Shown one piece after another: positions 1 through 5,423 of a stretch of 7,407 nucleotides of DNA (within the stretch, counting starts at the first letter, position 1; every line of letters begins with the position of its first letter). Both the position numbers and the translations under genes were made by a program. The stretch comes from Flavobacteriaceae bacterium (lineage in GTDB: Bacteria; Bacteroidota; Bacteroidia; Flavobacteriales; Flavobacteriaceae), in contig VMCW01000014.1 in the NCBI GenBank assembly GCA_008081175.1, positions 1-7,407 on the forward strand, written 5' to 3'. The notes under the pieces were generated by a model, which saw nothing but the letters and a program-made list of their open reading frames with translations, was not told the origin of the DNA and searched no databases.

Positions 1-1530
1 AAAAGGTAATCCGTTCTTTTGAGCAACCTCAAACGTAAAGGAGCTCCCTGCTTCACCCATTATGAGTTTAAATATGGGTTCTAATGTTTGGTTGTTAAAC
101 TGCATATTGGCATTACTCATAGCTGGAAGTTCTGTTGCCAACACTTTAAGGTTTGCATAGTGGGTTGTAATCAATCCAAAGGCATTCCTTTCATAAAAAT
201 CTTCCAAAATAACTGCAGCTAAAGCTCCGCCTAGCTCTGGGTCAGAACCTGTTCCAAATTCATCGATTAGAAAAAGGGTGTTGGCATCGCATTTTTTTAA
301 AAAGTACCGCATATTTTTCAAGCGGTAGGAATAGGTGCTCAAATGATTTTCAATGGATTGATTGTCGCCAATATCGCTAAGAATAGAATCAAATAAACAG
401 GCTGTACTTCGTTCATGCACAGGAATCAACATACCCGTTTGAAGCATGAGTTGCAATAGTCCTACTGTTTTTAGAGTAATACTTTTACCCCCAGCATTGG
501 GTCCAGAGATGACAATAATACGCTGGTTAGGATGTAAGGTAATGTCTTGTGGATGGGTTATTTTACCTTCCAATTTATGTGTTTGTAGCAACAAAGGGTG
601 GTAGGCATTTTTAAATTCTAATCTACGTTCATCCAAACTGATTTTAGGTAATAAGGCATTTATTTCTTTTGCGTAACGCGCTTTAGCGTAAACGACATCA
701 ATTTCTAGTAAAAACGAATGCTGTTTGATGAGATAGGGAAGAAAAGGACGGAAAAAATCAGTCAGACTACTCAATATTTTTTTGATTTCTTCTTCCTCTT
801 CGTACAGTAGGTTTTGTAACTCTTGATTTTGTAGGTGTGTGGCTTGAGGCTCAATAAAAACAATACTACCTGTTTTAGAGCTCCCCATAATTGTACCTTT
901 TATCTTCCTTCTGTACATTGACTTTACAGCGAGTACTCTTCTGTTGTCTAGAATCGATTCTCGGATATCATCTAAATAATCCGCGGTGAGGTACTGACTC
1001 AAAGCTTTGTTGAAGCTGCTGCTTATTTTTCCTCGTACTTGCTGAATTTTTTTTCGTACTTGATATAAGTTTTCGGAAGCATTATCCCGAACTTCACCAA
1101 AACGATCAATTACAGCGTCTACATTTGCCTTAATTTCCTTTTCTATCGTGAGTTCTTCACTACTCAGATATAGAGTAGGGTAGTAGGCTTGAAACTTTTT
1201 CAAGAAAGCGACTAAAGTGTTAGTCGTTTCGGTATTACTAGCTAGAATCCTGAAATCTTCTATTTCTAAAACGCTGTTTTCAATTTTCAGCAAACCAAAA
1301 ACTCGCTCTAAGCTTTCAAAACCGTGATTTGGTATACGATTTTCATTTTCAAAAGAAGCCAGAAATTCAGAAACTGACTGTAATTTATTGAGTATCGTTT
1401 CTGGAGTTGTCTCAGGGCTGAGATGGTGACAAGCTTCTTTTCCCATTGGCGTGATAGCAAAACTTGCACACTGTTTTAAAACTTCTTTAAATTCTAAATC
1501 TTCAAGTGTTTTTGAAGGTATTTGCCCCAT
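1..1530 (-). CDS. mutS2: MutS2-family ATPase, N-terminal 510 residues (3' end beyond the window)
   Basis: Reading the minus strand from the ATG at 1530 gives an open frame of exactly 510 codons to the window edge with no stop. It starts MGQIPSKTLEDLEF, the usual MutS2 opening. Residues about 1-115 look like the start of the MutS core. About 130-290 is charged and helical, as expected for lever and clamp arms. The rest is an ABC-type ATPase: Walker A GPNAGGKS at 343-350, Walker B TLFLIDE with Asp423-Glu424, then a GTGSDPE segment and a TTHYANLK switch. There is no N-terminal mismatch-recognition domain, which separates MutS2 from MutS1. Family proteins act on branched DNA or collided ribosomes rather than mismatches, and often end in a Smr nuclease domain. 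That part, probably 200-280 residues, lies outside, so its presence here is unknown. The gene is divergent from ung and has a good promoter just upstream. Confidence 0.95.
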   Translation of the reverse strand, partial: MGQIPSKTLEDLEFKEVLKQCASFAITPMGKEACHHLSPETTPETILNKLQSVSEFLASFENENRIPNHGFESLERVFGLLKIENSVLEIEDFRILASNTETTNTLVAFLKKFQAYYPTLYLSSEELTIEKEIKANVDAVIDRFGEVRDNASENLYQVRKKIQQVRGKISSSFNKALSQYLTADYLDDIRESILDNRRVLAVKSMYRRKIKGTIMGSSKTGSIVFIEPQATHLQNQELQNLLYEEEEEIKKILSSLTDFFRPFLPYLIKQHSFLLEIDVVYAKARYAKEINALLPKISLDERRLEFKNAYHPLLLQTHKLEGKITHPQDITLHPNQRIIVISGPNAGGKSITLKTVGLLQLMLQTGMLIPVHERSTACLFDSILSDIGDNQSIENHLSTYSYRLKNMRYFLKKCDANTLFLIDEFGTGSDPELGGALAAVILEDFYERNAFGLITTHYANLKVLATELPAMSNANMQFNNQTLEPIFKLIMGEAGSSFTFEVAQKNGLPF

Positions 1531-1548
1531 GAGATTTTCTTAACTTAG
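1521..1548 (+). promoter_or_regulatory. Candidate ung promoter, weaker match
   Basis: On the plus strand TTTG (1521-1524) is followed after 16 bases by TAACTTAG (1541-1548), which differs from TAnnTTTG at one position. Transcription would begin around 1553-1555, just before the possible ung starts at 1561 and 1570. The -33 element lies inside the first codons of mutS2, so the two divergent promoters occupy nearly the same DNA. Confidence 0.35.
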
Positions 1549-1553
1549 CCCTG

Positions 1554-1582
1554 CAAATGTATGAAATTCATGAAGGTGCAAA
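1554..1582 (-). promoter_or_regulatory. Candidate mutS2 promoter (Bacteroidota TTTG / TAnnTTTG type)
   Basis: On the minus strand a TTTG (1582 to 1579) is followed after 17 bases by TACATTTG (1561 to 1554), a full match to the Bacteroidota -7 element TAnnTTTG with an accepted -33 spacing. Transcription would begin near 1549, leaving a leader of about 20 bases before the mutS2 ATG at 1530. Both elements lie within a repeated 7-mer, ATTTGCA on this strand. The promoter covers the first codons of ung, and a palindrome ATGAAATTCAT (1561-1571) sits in its spacer. Inferred from consensus only. Confidence 0.6.
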
Positions 1583-2235
1583 TACATTCGAGTTGGGAAA
1601 AGGTATTGCAATCTGAATTTGAAGCGTCCTATTTTTCAAATTTGGTACAATTTGTTAGAAAGGCTTATTCTAACAGTGTTTGCTACCCACCTGGCCCTTT
1701 AATTTTTAATGCATTTGAAAGCTGTCCTTTTGATAGAGTAAAGGTAGTTATTTTAGGACAGGATCCCTACCATGGAGCTGGTCAAGCGCATGGATTAAGT
1801 TTTTCTGTTCCGGAGGGTATTCCTCACCCTCCTTCACTAATCAATATTTTTAAAGAGATACAAGAAGACCTTGGTTTGACTTATCCTCAAAGTGGTGATT
1901 TAACACGTTGGGCACAACAAGGTGTCTTTCTATTAAATACAACACTAACAGTTGCTTCTGGACAAGCAGGTAGCCACCAAAAGCAGGGTTGGGAAACGTT
2001 TACAGACGCTGTTATTAAAGCCATTTCAAAACAAAAAGAAGGCGTCGTTTTTATGCTATGGGGCGGTTTTGCCAAGCAAAAAATCAAGCTGATAGATGCT
2101 TCCAAACACTTGGTGTTGACTAGTGGTCATCCTTCTCCTTTAAGTGCGAATAGAGGCTACTGGTTTGGCAACAAACACTTTAGTAAATGTAATGCGTATT
2201 TAAAAGCAGCAGGTAGTGAAGAAGTAATGTGGTGA
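1561..2235 (+). CDS. ung: Uracil-DNA glycosylase, family 1 (UNG)
   Basis: This enzyme removes uracil from DNA by cutting the N-glycosidic bond, the first step of base excision repair in the cytoplasm. At 224 residues it has normal family length and all family-1 motifs. The water-activating loop GQDPYHG is at 66-72, with Asp68 as catalytic base. LLNTTLTV follows at 124-131, with Asn126 in the position that reads uracil. HPSPLSA is at 190-196, with His190 as catalytic histidine and Leu194 as the minor-groove intercalating residue. Two starts are possible: the ATG at 1561 and an in-frame ATG at 1570. The second gives MKVQIHSSW, which fits the common N-terminus of flavobacterial UNG better and leaves a more ordinary leader. 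The gene is divergent from mutS2 and convergent with the SUI1 gene, so it is probably transcribed alone. The function is secure; only the start is open. Confidence 0.97.
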   Translation: MKFMKVQIHSSWEKVLQSEFEASYFSNLVQFVRKAYSNSVCYPPGPLIFNAFESCPFDRVKVVILGQDPYHGAGQAHGLSFSVPEGIPHPPSLINIFKEIQEDLGLTYPQSGDLTRWAQQGVFLLNTTLTVASGQAGSHQKQGWETFTDAVIKAISKQKEGVVFMLWGGFAKQKIKLIDASKHLVLTSGHPSPLSANRGYWFGNKHFSKCNAYLKAAGSEEVMW

Positions 2236-2236
2236 A

Positions 2237-2581
2237 TCAGCCTCCCACCCGTTTAACACTATGACCTTGAGACTGAAGAAAGCTTATAATTTGGTCTCTA
2301 AAGTTCCCCTGAATTAAAATGTCTCCGTTTTTTACAGTACCTCCAACTCTAAATTCATTTTTAAGTTCTTTAGCAAGGGCTTTAAGCTCGGAGACATCTC
2401 CTTCAAAGCCTTTAATCAAAGTAACCGTTTTACCCCCACGTCCTTTGTTACTGAAATGTGCTTCTAGTGTTTGTTTTTGAAAGGTCTTTGTTGATTTGGG
2501 AAGAGGATCGGGATCAGGTGCTAAATTTTGAAACTGGATTTTAGCGAGTTCCTCAAAACTGTTGATTTTTTTGTTAGACAT
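2237..2581 (-). CDS. SUI1/YciH-family translation factor (eIF1-like)
   Basis: This 114-residue protein belongs to the SUI1/eIF1 family, whose bacterial members (YciH) are small proteins thought to bind the 30S subunit and affect start-site fidelity; their role in bacteria is not settled. Residues 1-45 are a polar, probably flexible tail with an APDPDPLP stretch. The fold begins at GRGGKTVT (47-54), the basic motif shared with eIF1, and continues through IKGFEG and the conserved GGTVKNGDILIQG block (80-92). It ends in a helix and strand, HSVKRVGG. The length is typical of the bacterial form. The stop is one base from the ung stop on the other strand, and no strong terminator is visible between them. 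The ATG at 2581 fits a promoter at 2621-2652. Family assignment is firm; cellular role is known only by analogy. Confidence 0.93.
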   Translation of the reverse strand: MSNKKINSFEELAKIQFQNLAPDPDPLPKSTKTFQKQTLEAHFSNKGRGGKTVTLIKGFEGDVSELKALAKELKNEFRVGGTVKNGDILIQGNFRDQIISFLQSQGHSVKRVGG

Positions 2582-2603
2582 TGAACGTATTTTAATAAAT
2601 TCG
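2570..2603 (+). promoter_or_regulatory. Weak candidate promoter of the DinB-like gene
   Basis: TTTG (2570-2573) is followed after 22 bases by TAAATTCG (2596-2603), which differs from TAnnTTTG at one base. A start near 2609 would leave about 22 bases before the ATG at 2631. It also supports that ATG over the in-frame one at 2562, which would lie upstream of this promoter's -33 element. This is a consensus match in AT-rich DNA, so chance is a real alternative. Confidence 0.3.
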
Positions 2604-2620
2604 AATCACGGACCCAATCA

Positions 2621-2652
2621 CAAAAATACAATGAAAAATGTTTGCTATTCAA
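2621..2652 (-). promoter_or_regulatory. Candidate promoter of the SUI1 gene
   Basis: TATTTTTG on the minus strand (2628 to 2621) is a full match to TAnnTTTG. A TTG (2652 to 2650) lies 21 bases upstream, within the 17-23 range reported for flavobacterial promoters. It predicts a leader of about 35 bases before the ATG at 2581. The upstream half overlaps the first codons of the divergent DinB-like gene. Confidence 0.45.
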
Positions 2653-3212
2653 GTCTCTTCTTCTTTTTAACATCCTCGCTTATGGCTCAAGACCTTCCTT
2701 TTCAATCGATACCTCCAGCTCCAGAAACTTTTTCTTCTGAACATTTGATAATTCGAATGATTCAAGGCTTAGGGTTTCGATACTTCTGGGCAACAGAGGG
2801 GCTCCGAGAGGTAGATTTAGAGTATAGTCCTTCTGAAAGCGGACAAACTTGTAGGGAAACTTTAGAACATATTCATGGACTAGCAGAAGTAATTGCAAAT
2901 TCAACTCAGAATAAAGCGACCGTTCGTCCTCCTCTAGAGGTTCCACAAAAATTTAAAATGCTAAGATCAGAAACTTTAGCTTTTTTAAAAATAGCCACGG
3001 AACAACTCAAAAAAATGAATCCAAAGGAATTGGAAGCGCTAGAGGTGATTTTTGAACGGGGAGGAGGGCAGGTACGATTCCCACTATGGAACCTTATTAA
3101 CGGACCTATTTCCGATGCCATTTACCACACAGGTCAAGTAGTAAGTTTCCGAAGAAGCTCAGGAAATCCTATACCAAAAGGGGTTAATGTTTTTTTGGGT
3201 GTTAAAAATTAA
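2631..3212 (+). CDS. Secreted DinB-superfamily protein
   Basis: The ATG at 2631 gives 193 residues and a clean Sec signal peptide: MKNVC, a hydrophobic run of about residues 6-18, then MAQ at 18-20. The in-frame ATG at 2562 would add 23 unlikely residues and run into the divergent SUI1 gene, so I reject it. The mature part is mostly helical and follows the four-helix DinB/YfiT plan. Helix 2 carries HIH (His80, His82), and the C-terminal helix has DAIYHTGQVVSFRR (162-175) with His166. DinB proteins bind a divalent metal through three histidines and often act as thiol-dependent transferases. Here Asp162 sits where the last helix usually has its first His, so the metal site, if any, is altered. 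Export is unusual because most DinB proteins are cytoplasmic. The substrate is unknown. The gene ends in a likely terminator and faces the envelope operon convergently. Confidence 0.85.
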   Translation: MKNVCYSSLFFFLTSSLMAQDLPFQSIPPAPETFSSEHLIIRMIQGLGFRYFWATEGLREVDLEYSPSESGQTCRETLEHIHGLAEVIANSTQNKATVRPPLEVPQKFKMLRSETLAFLKIATEQLKKMNPKELEALEVIFERGGGQVRFPLWNLINGPISDAIYHTGQVVSFRRSSGNPIPKGVNVFLGVKN

Positions 3213-3222
3213 GCACCTTTTT
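3198..3222 (+). terminator. Likely intrinsic terminator of the DinB-like gene
   Basis: GGTGTTAA (3198-3205) pairs with TTAAGCACC (3209-3217), giving eight base pairs with one bulged G at 3213 and a three-base AAA loop, followed by TTTTT (3218-3222). The hairpin overlaps the TAA stop at 3210-3212. On the other strand the same hairpin follows the micropeptide stop but is trailed by CAAAAAAA, so U-tract termination is expected only on the plus strand. Confidence 0.55.
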
Positions 3223-3325
3223 AGTTATCTCGATCTTCGAAATTTTCGCCCTTTTTTTCTTCGATGCGTTTGAAAATAAGGTAAAGGAGTAAAATTCCAC
3301 CTCCCAGGAAAAGAATCAATTCCAT
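3221..3325 (-). CDS. 34-residue single-pass membrane peptide, last gene of the operon
   Basis: A short minus-strand frame starts at the ATG at 3325 and stops with TAA at 3221. Residues 2-18 form one hydrophobic helix with a GGG at 8-10 (ELILFLGGGILLLYLIF). A charged tail follows, first basic (KR at 19-20, KK at 24-25) and then acidic, ending EDRDN. The positive-inside rule predicts N-terminus out and tail in the cytoplasm. Its start lies one base after the YbjQ stop (TAA A ATG), which suggests translational coupling, and the frame fills almost exactly the space before the convergent DinB-like gene. I recognise no family. Short hydrophobic frames can arise by chance in AT-rich DNA, but the spacing, topology and charged tail favour a real gene. 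It may help anchor or regulate a partner encoded in the same operon; that is inference. Confidence 0.5.
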   Translation of the reverse strand: MELILFLGGGILLLYLIFKRIEEKKGENFEDRDN

Positions 3326-3326
3326 T

Positions 3327-3641
3327 TTATTTAAGGATTACCGCTGTACCATAGGCCAATATTTCTGAGCAACCTTGCATGACCATTGAGGTTGTCAAAC
3401 GTACATTGACAATGGCATTGGCTCCCATACGCTCTGCATCTTCAACCATACGTTGTAGGGCCTGTTCTCGAGACTGAGCTTGAAGTTTGGTGTATTCTGA
3501 TATTTCTCCACCCACAATATTTTTTAAACCGGCAAAAATATCTTGACCTACATTTCGGGCTCGGACTGTACTCCCACGGGCTATACCTAGGGTTTCAACA
3601 ATGGCTTTGTTTGGGACGGTAGGGGTGTTTACGAGTATCAT
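3327..3641 (-). CDS. YbjQ/UPF0145 family protein (annotated as heavy-metal-binding domain)
   Basis: At 104 residues this matches the length and conserved pattern of the YbjQ/UPF0145 family. It shows GIARGSTVRARNVGQD at 19-34 and IVGGEISEYTKL at 42-53. An amphipathic helix (SREQALQRMVEDAERMGANA, 57-76) follows, then EILAYGTAVIL at 93-103. Family members are small soluble proteins that form pentamers in crystal structures. The 'heavy-metal-binding' label is old and has little experimental support; the one Cys here (Cys91) and the lack of His make a metal site uncertain. There is no signal peptide, so it should be cytoplasmic. The gene starts 3 bases after the amidohydrolase stop and is followed after 1 base by the membrane peptide, so it is almost certainly co-transcribed with both. 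Function unknown. Confidence 0.93.
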   Translation of the reverse strand: MILVNTPTVPNKAIVETLGIARGSTVRARNVGQDIFAGLKNIVGGEISEYTKLQAQSREQALQRMVEDAERMGANAIVNVRLTTSMVMQGCSEILAYGTAVILK

Positions 3642-3644
3642 TAC

Positions 3645-4778
3645 TTAGGGTTTAAAAAGTGATTGATCTATAGAAGGAAATAAATGTAATGCATTTTTGT
3701 AATATACTTTTTGCAAAACTGAATCTGGAAGGGACAAACCATATATTTTCCAGTGGGCATGCCTTTTTCGATAATATTCAAAATATTCGTCTTCTGTTTC
3801 TAGTACCCTGAAATAGGTATAATATTCAGAAACATTGTAGGAATCTTTTCCAAACAGTATCCGGTCTTGATAATCAATAAAAAACTGACGTGCCCTTTTG
3901 GGTTGTCGTCCCAGTTCTGCTAAAACGGCTCCAATTTCTGTCATTACATTAGGGTATTGATCAAGATGTTTCCCCAATCGGTCCAAATCATTTCCCATCC
4001 ATCCTAAATGAGCGTTAATAAAAGTAGTATTGGGATGTTTTTTAAATACAGCGTGTTGTTCTGCTAATACTTCTTCAAAGGAAGGGTTTTTTTCAGGATC
4101 ACGATAGCGACCTGGTTTTTGTCTTAATTCAAGCCAACGCTCGTTGTATTTGTCTTTTGGTTCCCAAAAAGAGGAAGGTTCACCACTGTGAATGAGTACC
4201 GGGATGTTTAGATCTCCACACGCTTTCCAAATAGGGTCCAATCTGGGATCGTTTATTGCAATGCGATTTCCCTTTTTATCTTTGTCTGTAAGTCCAAGGG
4301 ATTTATATACTTTAAGACCTATTACTCCTTGTGCTACAGCCTTGTTTATGAGCTCTACTTGCTCTTTAGCAAAACTTGAATCATCAAGCTTTTCAAAGTC
4401 AATATTCAAAAACAAACCAAAGCGGGTAGGGGCACTCTCTTTAATATTCTTTAAAGACTGTTCAAGATACAGACCTCGAAAACCACTGAGATTAACCATA
4501 AACCCCATATTGAGACTGTCCATCTCTTCCACTAATTTAGATAAGTCTTTAATGGGCATATCAAATTGGTGATTGTGAACATCCACAAAAGGGTATTTTG
4601 ATCTTTTTAGCTTTGTTTCAGGAACTATTAGGGTAGAACGTGGACTGTATTCTTCAATGTCCATGAGATTATTTTTCTCTTGGATTTTATCAATGATATA
4701 ATAGGTAATTCCACCAAAAAAGAGAAGAAAAAAGGTGATTAGAATAAAGGTCCAAAGTCTTTGTAATGCTCTTTTCAC
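3645..4778 (-). CDS. Membrane-anchored amidohydrolase-family metal hydrolase
   Basis: This 377-residue protein has a basic start (MKRALQR), one transmembrane helix at about 11-29, a linker to about 60, and a TIM-barrel hydrolase of the Amidohydro-rel type. The metal and catalytic positions are intact: HNH with His68 and His70 after strand 1, Lys156 in GLKVYKS, His197 in LIHSGEP, His257 in INAHLGW and Asp312 in LFGKDS. Topology predicts a periplasmic catalytic domain, unlike most of this superfamily, which is cytoplasmic. Known relatives hydrolyse or decarboxylate small cyclic or carboxylated compounds; the substrate cannot be read here. The start is GTG at 4778, overlapping the stop of the upstream DUF2911 gene as GTGA. 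The next in-frame ATG, at residue 39, would delete the membrane helix, so GTG is favoured. The fold is confident; the reaction is open. Confidence 0.9.
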   Translation of the reverse strand: MKRALQRLWTFILITFFLLFFGGITYYIIDKIQEKNNLMDIEEYSPRSTLIVPETKLKRSKYPFVDVHNHQFDMPIKDLSKLVEEMDSLNMGFMVNLSGFRGLYLEQSLKNIKESAPTRFGLFLNIDFEKLDDSSFAKEQVELINKAVAQGVIGLKVYKSLGLTDKDKKGNRIAINDPRLDPIWKACGDLNIPVLIHSGEPSSFWEPKDKYNERWLELRQKPGRYRDPEKNPSFEEVLAEQHAVFKKHPNTTFINAHLGWMGNDLDRLGKHLDQYPNVMTEIGAVLAELGRQPKRARQFFIDYQDRILFGKDSYNVSEYYTYFRVLETEDEYFEYYRKRHAHWKIYGLSLPDSVLQKVYYKNALHLFPSIDQSLFKP

Positions 4779-5311
4779 TCTTTAAATGGAATTAAAACTT
4801 GAGTAGTATCCCATCGAATGCGAAGATTCTGATCCACAAAATCAATTGTAAATTGTTCCAGCGTTTCTGTAAGTGTACTAACTGGTAGATTCATTTGCAT
4901 CAAAACCCCAGAGGAGTCGGGTTCAGACGCACTTAAACCTCCATCTTTTTCATGTATTATGAGTAGCCAATAATCTGAATATGGAAAGACATACATACCG
5001 TAGGAGCCCGGAGCAAGCTTTCTGTCGGCCAGAAAAAGTTCTTTGTTTGTTTTCAATTGTGTGGTTAGATTAGCTCCTAAACGCCAGTACTGACCATAGG
5101 GTACTAAGGCACCATCTTCAAGTGCACCGAAAATTAAGCGGTCTTTTTTAAATGGACGATAATAATTGATATGTATTTCAGTATTTCCATTGACATACTC
5201 TGCAGAACCTTTTGGACTTTTAGGATTGATGTAAAGTCCATATATAAAATAAATACCTGCTAGTACAACTAACGATAATACGATTAAAAAAATTCTTTTT
5301 ATTGTTTTCAT
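4775..5311 (-). CDS. DUF2911 family protein, membrane-anchored
   Basis: This 178-residue protein is the first gene of the four-gene run. A basic start (MKTIKR) and one long hydrophobic helix (about 7-26) anchor it, with no Cys lipobox or clear cleavage site, so it is probably an uncleaved inner-membrane protein with its domain in the periplasm. The rest is the DUF2911 domain seen widely in Bacteroidota. It has a SPKGSAEY opening (32-39), INYYRPFKKDRLIFG (48-62), VPYGQYWRLGANLTTQL (70-86) and LAPGSYGMYVFP (99-110), then beta strands to the end. The biochemical role of DUF2911 is unknown. The ATG at 5311 is preceded by a second ATG at 5318 in another frame, through a tandem CCCTATG; that frame closes after 32 codons and is not a credible gene. 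A partial -7 element TATATTCG lies at 5335-5342, but no matching TTG was found at the expected distance. Confidence 0.9.
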   Translation of the reverse strand: MKTIKRIFLIVLSLVVLAGIYFIYGLYINPKSPKGSAEYVNGNTEIHINYYRPFKKDRLIFGALEDGALVPYGQYWRLGANLTTQLKTNKELFLADRKLAPGSYGMYVFPYSDYWLLIIHEKDGGLSASEPDSSGVLMQMNLPVSTLTETLEQFTIDFVDQNLRIRWDTTQVLIPFKE

Positions 5312-5356
5312 AGGGCATAGGGTTTCATTAAGAACGAATATAAGTTTTATTTAACA

Positions 5357-5414
5357 CATTCTATTTTACATAACATAAATTATAATTTATTAAAGTATAT
5401 TAGAAAATAGAATG
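5357..5414. repeat. Nested inverted repeat in the 112-bp spacer between DUF2911 and M61 genes
   Basis: CATTCTATTTT (5357-5367) and AAAATAGAATG (5404-5414) are perfect 11-base inverted arms around 36 bases. Inside lies a perfect 16-base palindrome, ATAAATTATAATTTAT (5375-5390). In the M61 transcript the first arm begins 9 bases after the stop codon, so an RNA hairpin could protect or end that message. No U-tract follows, which argues against a classical intrinsic terminator. As DNA it lies just upstream of the DUF2911 gene and could instead bind a regulator. The region is very AT-rich, so the palindrome alone could be chance; the paired outer arms make it more convincing. Confidence 0.5.
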
Positions 5415-5423
5415 ATTTTAGCA

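Noticed and set aside
2229..2249. Possible terminator between ung and the SUI1 gene
   Set aside because: The stems are only four base pairs and no T-run follows on either strand.
2562..2630. Longer N-terminus for the DinB-like protein, starting at the ATG at 2562
   Set aside because: It overlaps the start of the divergent SUI1 gene, lies upstream of the candidate promoter's -33 element, and would bury a clean signal peptide beginning at 2631.
2680..3121. Two minus-strand open frames (2680-2946 and 2906-3121) inside the DinB-like gene
   Set aside because: They are antisense to a well-supported coding region and show no recognisable domain.
4192..4572. 126-codon plus-strand open frame inside the amidohydrolase gene
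   Set aside because: The opposite strand encodes all metal ligands of a known fold; this frame has no family features.
5220..5318. Out-of-frame ATG at 5318 just before the DUF2911 start, opening a 32-codon frame
   Set aside because: It arises from a tandem CCCTATG, overlaps the DUF2911 gene, and encodes nothing recognisable.
5335..5342. TATATTCG as a DUF2911 promoter -7 element
   Set aside because: It has one mismatch and no TTG 17-23 bases upstream, so it is noted in the gene entry but not called as a promoter.
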